Assembly: GCA_910588985.1 (NCBI GenBank) | Contig: CAJURO010000009.1 | Location: 1-64,000 of the forward strand | Reading direction: 5' to 3' | DNA from: an uncultured Eggerthellaceae bacterium | GTDB lineage: Bacteria; Actinomycetota; Coriobacteriia; Coriobacteriales; Eggerthellaceae | DNA: 64,000 nucleotides | Part shown: positions 53,639 through 62,126 of the stretch, one piece after another | Layout of the letters: each line of letters opens with the position of its first letter | How positions within the stretch are numbered: the stretch's first letter is position 1 | Notes under the pieces: generated by a model | What the model was told of the DNA's origin: nothing | The model's database searches: none | The model's input: the letters and a program-made list of their open reading frames with translations, nothing else | Translations under genes and position numbers: made by a program

Positions 53639-54149
53639 CAGCGCGCTTGTTGTCGTTACCTACAATCGGCCACCCGAGGCATTCTCCCTTCATTTCGACT
53701 CTGAGTTCATCGACCTCTTGAAGCCATATGCGCGCGTGCGATCGGGAATCAGCGAAGAGCTGCCCATCGGTCAGGGAGACATCGCTCTCAGGCAAGCCAT
53801 TGCGGCGCTCGATTTCGCCACGGAAAGCGACAAGCCGATCGTGCGCTGGGTCTCCATGCTCGACCTCACATTAGAGGTAGCGGCACGCAGGGACCGCATG
53901 TATTTCGACACAGCGACCCTCTACCAACGCATCCTTGAGCGATATGACGAAGCGAATGGAACGACGTTGGGAGCAACGGCTGCCGCCCTTGCACGTACGT
54001 GCGGTGACGTGAAGCAGGCAGCTGAGATGCTCTTTCAACATCAGAACACCGTGCGCTATCGAATGCGAAAGATGAAAGAGCTGTTCAACATGGCGAACGC
54101 AACGGATCGAGAGCTCATTCGCTTCCTTGTGTTGGTCTATCTTGTCTAA
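53598..54149 (+). CDS. PucR-type regulator, C-terminal half with HTH
   Basis: 183 aa from ATG 53598. It begins inside the GGDEF-like part of PucR/CdaR proteins (YARVRSGISEELPIG, LRQAIAALDFA) and ends in the PucR C-terminal HTH: ALARTCGDVKQAAEMLFQHQ and NTVRYRMRKMKELF. The DNA-binding half is intact. It overlaps the sensor half by 41 bp in a different frame. PucR-type regulators often respond to purine, amino-acid or sugar-acid metabolites; no catabolic cluster lies nearby. Confidence 0.75.
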   Translation: MLRYSSAKVLRYHDSALVVVTYNRPPEAFSLHFDSEFIDLLKPYARVRSGISEELPIGQGDIALRQAIAALDFATESDKPIVRWVSMLDLTLEVAARRDRMYFDTATLYQRILERYDEANGTTLGATAAALARTCGDVKQAAEMLFQHQNTVRYRMRKMKELFNMANATDRELIRFLVLVYLV

Positions 54150-54303
54150 TTTGTAGAATCCTACAAAACGAATATTCATTGTTGTGCGATCGTCCAAAAA
54201 GAACGCACACGCCTCCTCCTATCATCGATGTCTATCAAGGATCGATCCTCACCCGTGGCCCTTAACGGACCCTCACAAGACACTTTGATGAAAGGACGGA
54301 ATC

Positions 54304-54474
54304 ATGAATAGCCTTAACGCTGAAGCACTGAAGAAGCTCTCTGAGGTTCATGAGTTCGAAGCAAAGCAATACCTCAAGGTCGTGAACCATCTTAAAGATC
54401 TGGGCCTGGGTCATCATGCGAGCCATGCAGTGCTCGACCTTGAGAAGAGCAGGGCTATGCTCGCAAAGCTCTAA
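54304..54474 (+). CDS. 56-aa small protein, unknown function
   Basis: ATG 54304 follows AAAGGACGG at a good distance. The product (MNSLNAEALKKLSEVHEFEA ... RAMLAKL) is charged and predicted all-helical, with a GLGHHASHA loop between two helices, no Cys and no membrane segment. A perfect 12-bp hairpin ends the unit. It stands alone, about 150 bp downstream of the PucR half, so it may be a separate transcript. Codon periodicity supports coding; no family recognised. Confidence 0.6.
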   Translation: MNSLNAEALKKLSEVHEFEAKQYLKVVNHLKDLGLGHHASHAVLDLEKSRAMLAKL

Positions 54475-54485
54475 TGAGCTGGTGT

Positions 54486-54527
54486 GATGAAGGCTACTCG
54501 CGGCAGAGAAATTGGGTAGCCTTCATC
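54486..54527 (+). terminator. Hairpin after the 56-aa gene
   Basis: A perfect 12-bp stem GATGAAGGCTAC / GTAGCCTTCATC with an 18-base loop, 12 bp after the stop; no T-run. Confidence 0.6.
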
Positions 54528-54614
54528 GTGCTCGTTCGCTGCTCTGATAAAGGCGACCAATGCTTTGCCACGCTGGACTCACCTTTAGTTCCTGCACTAT
54601 GGTCCCTGCTTGAC

Positions 54615-54872
54615 CTAGCCAATCTCATCTGCTGCAACAAGCCCATGTAGATACATGATGATGTCGTCTGATTCATACATTGGCTGCCCGTCGATCACCA
54701 GGCAGGGCACCTGACCTTTTCCTCCAATGGCAATGAGCTCATCACGAACACCTGGCTCAAGCGTGTTCTTGAGCTCGCATGCGATGTCTTGCTCTTGCAT
54801 ATATGCCAGTACCTTTTGGCAGTACGGACATGTTGGCTTCTCATAAAGCACCAGATTCTCGAAATATGCCAT
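54615..54872 (-). CDS. Glutaredoxin-like protein
   Basis: 85 aa. The dithiol motif CPYC lies at residues 15-18 (YEKPTCPYCQKVLAYM), the cis-Pro is in GQVPCLVIDG, and the family C-terminal ESDDIIMYL is present. It is thioredoxin-fold sized for a short glutaredoxin/NrdH-like protein; the glutathione site cannot be confirmed. It could reduce disulfides or protein targets in the cytoplasm. ATG 54872, with GGGAGCTTG upstream, is well supported. Confidence 0.9.
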   Translation of the reverse strand: MAYFENLVLYEKPTCPYCQKVLAYMQEQDIACELKNTLEPGVRDELIAIGGKGQVPCLVIDGQPMYESDDIIMYLHGLVAADEIG

Positions 54873-54999
54873 ATCAAGCTCCCTTCAGTTGTCCTTATTG
54901 TGCCAGAGTTCGTCATAAGGGAGCGGAGCCGTCACTGCCTGTCACCACATTGTTTGTGACAGGGAACAGGGAGATGTGAACCCGAGTGACAGAGCGTGT

Positions 55000-55025
55000 A
55001 TGACAGAGGGCGGCTCAGATGTCAC
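55000..55025. repeat. 26-bp dispersed palindromic repeat, copy 2
   Basis: Starts ATGACAGAGGGCGGCTC and ends ATGTCAC, the same orientation as copy 1. It lies upstream of the marR gene among several other TGACAG/CTGTCA segments (54935-54965). Confidence 0.7.
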
Positions 55026-55180
55026 TCTCTTCTGCCACCACGCTGTTTGCCGTTGGGGCCGTATGATTGCGCACACGAAACGTTGTAAAGCAAACAAAGG
55101 CGTTCCTGTTGTTAAAATGGCGCCAGCCCGCAAAGAGCCGCGCTTCGATGCGGGATCTCTCGAAAGATTGCGGACTGAGC

Positions 55181-55627
55181 ATGGTTGAAAAGCATCGACA
55201 TCGCGAATTCATCGGATACCAGGTATATACGACGCAGCGTGCGCTCGCGCGAAGCCTGGATGCCACCCTTGCCTCCTTTGGTCTTACATCTGGTCAGTGG
55301 AATGCGCTGAACCAGCTCGACGAGCACGGCTCCATGACACAGAAAGAGCTTGCGGATCGATTGGACAAGGAGCCAGCGACCATCACCCGTCGTTTGGATC
55401 GCATGGCGAAGAAAGGGCTCATAGAGCGAAGCCCTGACCCGCGGGATCGGCGTGCCAACATCATCAGCATCACTCCTGAGGCAGAGTCTTTGCTCAGCGA
55501 AGTCGAACCCGCTGTCATCGTGCGTGCGGAGCAGATCTCCGAGGGGATCTCCGACGAGGACCTTCATGTGTTCATCGACGTGCTCTCGAAGGTCAAAGAC
55601 AACGCGAATCGCGCTTGCCCTCATTAA
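55181..55627 (+). CDS. MarR-family transcriptional regulator
   Basis: 148 aa from ATG 55181; two upstream in-frame starts exist, none with a clear ribosome site, so the start is uncertain. The winged helix is MTQKELADRLDKEPATITRR followed by LDRMAKKGLIERSPDPRDRR. The recognition helix and the basic wing DPRDRR are typical. Such dimers bind palindromes and are released by small ligands or oxidation. It lies just before the DmsABC-like operon, which has a 16-bp palindrome over its promoter, a plausible target. Confidence 0.9.
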   Translation: MVEKHRHREFIGYQVYTTQRALARSLDATLASFGLTSGQWNALNQLDEHGSMTQKELADRLDKEPATITRRLDRMAKKGLIERSPDPRDRRANIISITPEAESLLSEVEPAVIVRAEQISEGISDEDLHVFIDVLSKVKDNANRACPH

Positions 55628-55733
55628 GCTGAGCTCGGGCAGCCTTCAAGCGCAGCGCATCTTTCCTTAGATTGATAGGGATCAAAGCTCAGGGGCGTTC
55701 TTCGTTGCGTCTCTTGGCAGCTACGCATAACCA

Positions 55734-55827
55734 ATGACATCTGAACGTCTCCCGTCATGTGGATGACAGCTGAACCGTCATCCGTCATATGCGCATAATC
55801 GATGACGCCTGAATCATCCTCCGTCAT
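55734..55827. repeat. Three tandem copies of the 26-bp dispersed repeat
   Basis: Copies at 55734-55758, 55763-55788 and 55802-55827. Each starts ATGAC and ends TCCGTCAT or CCCGTCAT with CTGAA inside. They are the reverse-complement orientation of the copies at 50865 and 55000. Confidence 0.8.
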
Positions 55828-55860
55828 AAAGGACTTGTTACCAAACGTTTCCCCTGCTAT

Positions 55861-55876
55861 TATTGTCCCAACAATA
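55861..55876. promoter_or_regulatory. Palindromic operator over the operon promoter
   Basis: TATTGTCCCAACAATA has perfect 6-bp arms and a 4-bp spacer. It overlaps the TATTAT -10 box (55858-55863). MarR-family operators are of this size and symmetry. Confidence 0.6.
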
Positions 55877-55949
55877 GTTGCATTAGCAATAATTAGGGGT
55901 GCAATGCAACTGCAGGAGGGAAAGAGAAGAGAGAGGGAGGATGAGGAAC

Positions 55950-58874
55950 ATGTCTTTGAAGTTAAGTCGTCGTAGCTTCATCAAGGCAAGCGCTGTTGCA
56001 TCAGCGTCTGCTTTGGTTCTCGGCGCAACAGAGACGGCGTTCGCCGATGAAGTGGATGCCGTTGAGGTGGCTTCCGATGATGTGCAGGTCATTCCCAGCG
56101 CATGTCGCCAATGCTATGGTCGCTGTGCATTGTTCGGCACTGTGGAGAACGGGCGTCTGACCAAGGTCGAGGGCAATCCTGACCTGTTCAGTGAAGGCAC
56201 GCTTTGCGGTCGTGCGTTCGCCATCCCGCAAGAGCTCTATAACCCCACGCGTGTCCGTTATCCACAGCGTCGCGTTGGCGAAAAGGGCTCGGGACAATGG
56301 AAGCGCATCTCGTGGGAAGAAGCGTATCAGGAGGCAGCCGATAAGTTCACCGAGATCGGCGAGAACTATGGCTGGCACACCATCGCGCACCAGTATGGCA
56401 CCGGCCGTGACATGCTTCAGTTCCAGGCCATCAACAAGCTGTGGCTCGAGCTTGGCTCTACCGCCACGTTCGGCGTTGGCAACCTTTGCTGGGTAGGAAG
56501 CTACTTCACCAGCCAGCGTCTGTATGGCGATGAGACCCAATACACTGGCTGGGATGGCAACAACACCGACGCTATCCTGATCTGGTGCCGCCAGGAGCGT
56601 AGCCGTGGCTACTACGACTGGCTGACCGTCAAGCGCGCGCAGGAGCGTGGTGCGAAGGTTGTTTGCGTTGACCCTCGCTTCACTTGTACTGCTTCCAAGG
56701 CAGACTTGTGGTTGCCCATTCGTCCTGGTTCAGACATGGCACTCGTGCTGGCGTTCATCAACGAGATCATTCATTCCGAGAAGTGCGCAACCGACTTCGC
56801 GCGCTATTACACCAACGCTCCGTTCTTCATTGACGAGAAGGACGAGCAGGGCAACGGGACGGGCTATCAGCTCCGCCAATCCATGATGCAGGAAGGCGGT
56901 AATGTTGAGCTCTATCCTGCTTGGGACGAAGCGCACGACCAGCTCATCTTCTGGTCTGGTGACTGGCAGAACAAGTCAGGCGTCGGCGGCCCGAAGGCCT
57001 TCCAGTGGCTGGATGCCAATGGCAACATCGTTGCGGATGCGGTTCCTGCGCTGACCACACCTGATGGCAAGGGGCGCGAGATCAATGGCAAGACCTATCG
57101 CACCTCTTGGGACATCCTGGTCGAGCATGTGACTCCGTGGACCATCGAGCGTGCTGCTGAGTTCTGTGAGCTCGACCCTGAGCGCATCCAAGAAGCCATC
57201 AACATCTATATCGATGCCAGCCCGCATGCATGCTTCACGCGCGGGCAGAAGGTCGAGTTCTCCATCAACACCTCTGGCATCTCGCAGGCGTTCACCATCA
57301 TGATGGCGCTTGCTGGGAACTTCGATACCAAGGGTGGGCAGAATATCGGACGCGAGCCTGCTACGGGCTATGACTCCTTCATGTTCGACGTCGTGCCGAA
57401 CCAGCAAGGCCGCATGGGCGCACGCCGTAAGCAGACCGCCATGAATATCAAGAAGCTCTCCGTATGCCAGAACACCGGCTATCAGCAGATCCTCCAAGCC
57501 GATGATGCTACCGGCGAGCTTCGCGAGGTTACGCAGAACTCGGGTGGTCAGGTCATCTATGGACAACAAGGTGGCTTCGGTGCCGTGACCACTAAGGCCA
57601 TGGCAAAAGGCGAGCCTTTCCAGATCCATGGTTACTGGCAACAGACCTCTGAGCCGATCCTCTCGATCGAGGGAAGCAAGGAGATCATCGAAGGCCTCAA
57701 GAACCTTGATTTCTTCGTCAACGTCGATATCTTCATGACACCATCAGGCGAGCTTGCTGACATCATCTTGCCTGCCGCGCACCCCAACGAGGTCGACCGC
57801 GTTGAGTGGGCGCACTCCGGGCATGGCTATCCCACCAGCCATACGTATCTGATCCGTCAGCCCTTCCACGCTCCGCTTGGGGAAGCGAAGGATGACATGG
57901 ACATCTGCTTCGAATTCGCGAAGTACATGGATGTCGATATGTTCTGGAAGGACAAGTACGAGTTCTTCGATTACATGGTGAAGGGACCGGCCACGCTGCC
58001 ACCGCAGCTTTCCTGTGCGAGCTTCGAGGACTTCCGCAACCGCATCAGCGTGACGGGTGTGCAGATGACCGACGTGCGTGGCGGCAAGCCCAAGTACGAA
58101 ACGGGCTTCATGCGCAAGACGAGCGACTTCCGCCCGGGCTTCAACACGATGTATCGCGGGAACAAGATGGGCTCTGTCTATCGCTTCCCTGGCACTACGC
58201 TGCCTGATGGCACGCAGATCCCTGCGCATCCGCAGTCTGACAACGGGAAGATGGAGCTTTGGAGCGAAGACCTGCTGCTCTATGGCAACGGTCCTCTGCC
58301 GATGTACATCGAGCCGCCGATCACGAAGGTGAGCCGTGAGGACCTTGTCGAGGAGTACCCCTACACGCTCATCACTGGCGGTCGTAGCCACGCATTCTTC
58401 CATACGGAGTATCGCAACTCTCCTTGGATGCGTGAGGTCCATATGTTCCCGACGATGGACATCAATCCTGAAACTGCTGCGAAGCTTGGCATCGAGCAGG
58501 ACGACTGGTGCTGGATCGAGACCTATGTCGATCGCATTCGCCAGCGTGCGAACCTGACTGACGCCATCAAGCCAGACACCATCCACGTCGAGCATGACTG
58601 GTGGTTCCCCGAGCGTGCGGCGACCGATGATCTGCATGGAGCACTCGATGCGAACTGCAACATCCTGTTCGAGAACAACGGCCCCTATGACCCGGCTGTC
58701 GGAACCGACAACTTCGGTGGTCTTTGCAAGGTGTACAAGGCTTCTGAGGGAGCGCCCGACAACATCTGCATGACCTCTGAGGACCTTCGCATCTTCCTGC
58801 CTCTCACGCGGGAGCAACTAGCTCAAGATACGCAGGATAACGGCGTTGACATGCCCATCAAAGGAGGGATGTAG
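55950..58874 (+). CDS. DMSO-reductase-family molybdopterin oxidoreductase, catalytic subunit (DmsA-like)
   Basis: 974 aa from ATG 55950 (GGGAGG nine bases before; ATG 55941 is too close). Tat signal SRRSFIKASAVASASALVLG, so the folded enzyme is exported. A [4Fe-4S] site is formed by CRQCYGRC (52-59) and Cys86. The molybdenum site region reads GVGNLCWVGSYF at 175-186, where Cys180 is a candidate metal ligand. The family reduces S- or N-oxides, polysulfide, or catechols and related gut compounds; the substrate cannot be told. It heads an operon with an Fe-S subunit, a membrane anchor, a chaperone and NapGH-like proteins. Confidence 0.93.
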   Translation: MSLKLSRRSFIKASAVASASALVLGATETAFADEVDAVEVASDDVQVIPSACRQCYGRCALFGTVENGRLTKVEGNPDLFSEGTLCGRAFAIPQELYNPTRVRYPQRRVGEKGSGQWKRISWEEAYQEAADKFTEIGENYGWHTIAHQYGTGRDMLQFQAINKLWLELGSTATFGVGNLCWVGSYFTSQRLYGDETQYTGWDGNNTDAILIWCRQERSRGYYDWLTVKRAQERGAKVVCVDPRFTCTASKADLWLPIRPGSDMALVLAFINEIIHSEKCATDFARYYTNAPFFIDEKDEQGNGTGYQLRQSMMQEGGNVELYPAWDEAHDQLIFWSGDWQNKSGVGGPKAFQWLDANGNIVADAVPALTTPDGKGREINGKTYRTSWDILVEHVTPWTIERAAEFCELDPERIQEAINIYIDASPHACFTRGQKVEFSINTSGISQAFTIMMALAGNFDTKGGQNIGREPATGYDSFMFDVVPNQQGRMGARRKQTAMNIKKLSVCQNTGYQQILQADDATGELREVTQNSGGQVIYGQQGGFGAVTTKAMAKGEPFQIHGYWQQTSEPILSIEGSKEIIEGLKNLDFFVNVDIFMTPSGELADIILPAAHPNEVDRVEWAHSGHGYPTSHTYLIRQPFHAPLGEAKDDMDICFEFAKYMDVDMFWKDKYEFFDYMVKGPATLPPQLSCASFEDFRNRISVTGVQMTDVRGGKPKYETGFMRKTSDFRPGFNTMYRGNKMGSVYRFPGTTLPDGTQIPAHPQSDNGKMELWSEDLLLYGNGPLPMYIEPPITKVSREDLVEEYPYTLITGGRSHAFFHTEYRNSPWMREVHMFPTMDINPETAAKLGIEQDDWCWIETYVDRIRQRANLTDAIKPDTIHVEHDWWFPERAATDDLHGALDANCNILFENNGPYDPAVGTDNFGGLCKVYKASEGAPDNICMTSEDLRIFLPLTREQLAQDTQDNGVDMPIKGGM

Positions 58875-58876
58875 CC

Positions 58877-59449
58877 ATGACACGTCACACAATGGCAATA
58901 GACCTCGATAGCTGCATCGGATGCCATTCCTGCGCTGTCGTGTGCAAACAAGAGAACAATGTTGGTCTGGGTACGTTCTACAGCAAGGTGTTGACCATAG
59001 GTCCATCAGGTACATATCCCGATCTTGAGATGTATTACCTGCCTGTGGCCTGCCAGCACTGTGACAATCCCCAGTGCGTGAGCGTATGTCCTACAGGTGC
59101 CAGCTATAAGCGTGAGGACGGCATCGTTCTTGTCGACCATTCCAAATGCGTTGGCTGCCAATATTGCGTCATGGCCTGCCCGTATGGCGTTCGCACCTAC
59201 GATGCGTCGAAGGACAAGGGCGTCATCGAGAAGTGCACCTTGTGCGCTCATCTCGTTGATGACGGCAAAGAGCCCGCATGCGTTCGCCACTGCCCTGGGC
59301 AAGCTCGCGTGTTCGGCGACATTGACGATCCAGAGAGCAAGATCAGCCAGCTCATTGTGAAGAAGAAGACGCATAAGCTCACCGATGTTGGCAATCATCC
59401 TTCGGTGACCTTCGGGCTGGACAAATGCGAGTGGAAGGGCGGTGAGTAA
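58877..59449 (+). CDS. Four-cluster ferredoxin subunit, DmsB-like
   Basis: 190 aa. Four Cys groups: CIGCHSCAVVCK, CQHCDNPQCVSVCP, CVGCQYCVMACPYG and CTLCAH...CVRHCPGQA. It carries electrons from the membrane anchor to the molybdenum subunit. Starts 2 bp after the upstream stop and ends 3 bp before the next start. Confidence 0.95.
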   Translation: MTRHTMAIDLDSCIGCHSCAVVCKQENNVGLGTFYSKVLTIGPSGTYPDLEMYYLPVACQHCDNPQCVSVCPTGASYKREDGIVLVDHSKCVGCQYCVMACPYGVRTYDASKDKGVIEKCTLCAHLVDDGKEPACVRHCPGQARVFGDIDDPESKISQLIVKKKTHKLTDVGNHPSVTFGLDKCEWKGGE

Positions 59450-59452
59450 CCG

Positions 59453-60457
59453 ATGGCAGTACAGTGGCCTCTTCTGATCTTCAGCGTGCTTTTGGGAGCT
59501 TCCTCAGGCATCCTGATCTTCCTTGGCATCGGCGAGATCAAAGGTAAGTTCAAGAGCGTTCGGTTCGCCTTGGCGCTGACGGCGCTCATCCTCTTGGCAA
59601 TTGGCGGTTGTGCTTCTGCCCTGCATCTGGGGCATATCGACCGCGCGTTCTACATCCTGGGCAACATGGGCTCGGGGCTCTCGAAGGAGCTCTTCGCGGT
59701 GGCCTTCGTAGGGATCATGACGCTCATCTATGTGATCCTCTCACGCAAGGATTATCCAGGCCCAACCAAGGCGTTCGGCATCTTGGCGATGATCGGCGCC
59801 ATCGTTCTGCCGATCGTGGCAGGTGCTTCCTATATGATGCCTGCGCGCCCTGCATGGGACAGCTTCACGCTTCCGCTCATGTTCTTGGGAACAGGCATCG
59901 GCATGGGCTTTGTCCTGGCAGCAGCCTTCGTATTCACCAAAGCTGATTCGGCGAAGAAGGAAACAGAGGGCGATACGGCCAAGACAGCGCTTCTTGTCAC
60001 CGAGGATGACAAGAAGCTGGCGATGACGCTTGCGCTTGTCGGTGTCGTGTGCTCAGTTGCTGTCATGCTGATCTATGTCATCTGGATCGCCATGGCTCCG
60101 CATCCCGATCCCTCTCGTTCGATGATGCGCCTTGCAGGCGGCGACCTGGCTGTTGCTTTCTGGGTATGCGTCGTGCTCATCGGGATGGCAGGTCCGCTTG
60201 CGCTTGTTTGGAAGGCGAACAAGGACATGACCCATCCTGTTGCAGACAATGCTGATGCGGCCGATGGCGCTGTCATCGCAGGTGCTCAGGATGGTGCTGC
60301 AGTGGCCATTGCCACCCCTGCTGCTGCAAAGAAGGCAGCGAACGTCACGCCCGTTACTGCACTGTGGGCATCACTTGCTTGTCTGGTTGTTGGCAGCGTT
60401 GTGCTTCGTGTGATCATGTATGCGGTGGCAACATCGGTGGAGCAGCTGATCTACTAG
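59453..60457 (+). CDS. DmsC-like membrane anchor, eight helices
   Basis: 334 aa with eight hydrophobic segments (first LLIFSVLLGASSGILIFLG, last LACLVVGSVVLRVIMYAV), matching DmsC topology. It probably oxidises menaquinol and passes electrons to the Fe-S subunit. A longer polar loop between helices 5 and 6 and an Ala-rich stretch before helix 8 are the only oddities. It is followed by a hairpin before the chaperone gene. Confidence 0.9.
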   Translation: MAVQWPLLIFSVLLGASSGILIFLGIGEIKGKFKSVRFALALTALILLAIGGCASALHLGHIDRAFYILGNMGSGLSKELFAVAFVGIMTLIYVILSRKDYPGPTKAFGILAMIGAIVLPIVAGASYMMPARPAWDSFTLPLMFLGTGIGMGFVLAAAFVFTKADSAKKETEGDTAKTALLVTEDDKKLAMTLALVGVVCSVAVMLIYVIWIAMAPHPDPSRSMMRLAGGDLAVAFWVCVVLIGMAGPLALVWKANKDMTHPVADNADAADGAVIAGAQDGAAVAIATPAAAKKAANVTPVTALWASLACLVVGSVVLRVIMYAVATSVEQLIY

Positions 60458-60485
60458 TCAGGTGCAAGGTCTGGTTGTAATGTTC

Positions 60486-60547
60486 TTGGTGTCAGGGAGG
60501 TTGGGACGATTCGACTATCATCCCCCGACCCCATGCCCTGACACCAA
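60486..60547 (+). repeat. Intra-operon hairpin between the anchor and chaperone genes
   Basis: Stem TTGGTGTCAGGG (60486-60497) / CCCTGACACCAA (60536-60547), perfect 12 bp with partial inner pairing. It could partly terminate transcription or stabilise the upstream mRNA. Confidence 0.75.
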
Positions 60548-60598
60548 ACCTCACACCTGATAGGCGAACTCTTGCTGGTTCTAACTTGGAGGGAAACC

Positions 60599-61324
60599 AT
60601 GTCTGAAGAATTGGATGCAGTCACCTTAGAGGAGATGGCTGCTTTGATGGAGAGCCGTGCGAATGTCTATCGCATCCTTTCTCGATTCTACCGCGAGGAG
60701 ATCGATGCGTTGCTTGCGGTGGAATTCGCCAACGATTTCACATTCAAGAGCGATGATGCAGAGCTTGTTGCAGTGATGGAAGATATGCGCCTTGCACTCT
60801 GCGATTCGTGTGGTGTTGACGAGAGCGCCGAAGCACGTGCGAATGACGTGAGCGAAGAAGGGCTTGAGCAGCTCGCCGTGACATTCGATCGCGTGTTCTT
60901 CGGTATGGGGCCGCTCACGGCTCGTCATGCTTTTCCCTACGAATCTGTCTACACCAGCGATAAAGGCATCATGATGCAAGATGCCTATGCTCAAGTGGTG
61001 CGCACGTATCGTGAGCAGCATCTAGCGAAGGACCCTGCATTCCACGAGCCCGAAGACCACCTTGCGGTCGAGTTGGCATTCATGGCCACTTTAGCGGAGC
61101 GAACAGCAATGTTTCTGAGAGAAGGCTGCGAAGAGGCGGCAGCTGAGACGGTCCAGCAGCAGTTGACGTTCGCGCAAGGGCATCTGCTCAACTGGCTCGA
61201 TCGCTTTTGCGCTGATCTGCGAAAGGCGGCCGAAGGATCGTTCTATGCAAGCCTTGCAAGCGCAACCGATCGCTTTGTTAGGGCAGATGCGCAGCTGCTC
61301 TCTGAGATGCTCGTCGAAGAGTAG
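60599..61324 (+). CDS. TorD/DmsD-type molybdoenzyme chaperone
   Basis: 241 aa from ATG 60599 (GGAGGG six bases before). It is an all-helical protein with the family segments YRILSRFYREEID, FDRVFFGMGPLTARHAFPYE and PEDHLAVELAFMA. Such proteins bind the Tat signal of the DmsA-type subunit and aid cofactor insertion before export. It sits in the same operon as the catalytic subunit. Confidence 0.92.
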   Translation: MSEELDAVTLEEMAALMESRANVYRILSRFYREEIDALLAVEFANDFTFKSDDAELVAVMEDMRLALCDSCGVDESAEARANDVSEEGLEQLAVTFDRVFFGMGPLTARHAFPYESVYTSDKGIMMQDAYAQVVRTYREQHLAKDPAFHEPEDHLAVELAFMATLAERTAMFLREGCEEAAAETVQQQLTFAQGHLLNWLDRFCADLRKAAEGSFYASLASATDRFVRADAQLLSEMLVEE

Positions 61325-61436
61325 GCAAGAGCAAGCAAAAAGCAAGCAAGAGAACGCAAAAAGAATTGAAAGCAGCCAGAGGCAGAAAAGAAATGCAAGA
61401 GGAGTTCCGCGTGCAATAATCAGAGGAGAGAGCGAG

Positions 61437-62126
61437 ATGGAACAGATGACAAGTATCAGTCGTCGGCAATTCTGCATCGCAGGAGGAGCTGCGGCGGTGC
61501 TGATCGGAACAGGCGCTCTTGGAGGGGCCATGCGCGCTGATGCTCAAACAGTCTACCTACGCCCACCTGGAGCCGAAAGCGAGGCAGCGCTTCTCTCCAA
61601 ATGCACGCGTTGCCAACGCTGCGTGCAAGCATGTCCCTATGACCTGGTTCAACCACGGTCGCTGGGGATCGATTTTCCAACGGTAGGCACGCCAGAGCTC
61701 ATATACAAGAACGGCTACTGCGACTTCTGCATGAAATGCATCGAGGTTTGCCCAACAGGTGCTCTCACCATGGAGGCGCCAAGCGCAACGAACGTCGGGG
61801 TGGCGAAGGTGGTGAGCGACGCTTGCGTTGCATGGGAGTGGAATGGATGCACCATCTGTGCTGATGAGTGTCCCATCGAGGGCGCCATCACGCTCGACGA
61901 GCGTGGGCGTCCGCATGTTGATCCGAATCTCTGCGATGGCTGCGGCCTTTGCGAGCTCAAATGCCCTGCGCCTTCGCTGCGTGCGTATAACGCAGGTGTT
62001 GCCGAGAAAGGCATCTATGTGGTCAGTCGCCAGAGCGAGGCTGCAGCGCTTCCAGGTGCTTTGACAACAGAGGCGTTCGAAGCCACGCGCTCACGCCTTG
62101 CGAAGGAAGGAGGCAATCGTGAATAA
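61437..62126 (+). CDS. NapG/MauM-type Tat-exported ferredoxin
   Basis: 229 aa from ATG 61437 (GGAG about ten bases before). Tat motif SRRQFCIAGGAAAVLIG. Four [4Fe-4S] groups: CTRCQRCVQACP, CDFCMKCIEVCP, CTICADECP and CDGCGLCELKCP. NapG with NapH oxidises quinol in nitrate and related reductases. Its stop overlaps the NapH-like start by 8 bp. Confidence 0.92.
   Translation: MEQMTSISRRQFCIAGGAAAVLIGTGALGGAMRADAQTVYLRPPGAESEAALLSKCTRCQRCVQACPYDLVQPRSLGIDFPTVGTPELIYKNGYCDFCMKCIEVCPTGALTMEAPSATNVGVAKVVSDACVAWEWNGCTICADECPIEGAITLDERGRPHVDPNLCDGCGLCELKCPAPSLRAYNAGVAEKGIYVVSRQSEAAALPGALTTEAFEATRSRLAKEGGNRE

Larger units (their letters stand above)
55628..55949. other. Control region of the DmsABC-like operon
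   Basis: 322 bp with no supported gene. It holds three repeat copies (55734-55827), a promoter with TTGTTA (55835-55840), 17 bp and TATTAT (55858-55863), a 16-bp palindrome over its start, and an 8-bp hairpin GTTGCATT / AATGCAAC (55877-55910) just before the ribosome site GGGAGG. Confidence 0.75.

Noticed and set aside
57744..58817. A 357-codon frame antisense to the DmsA-like gene
   Set aside because: Same reason: the sense strand encodes a well-defined molybdoenzyme, and the antisense product is Arg/Val-rich without motif.
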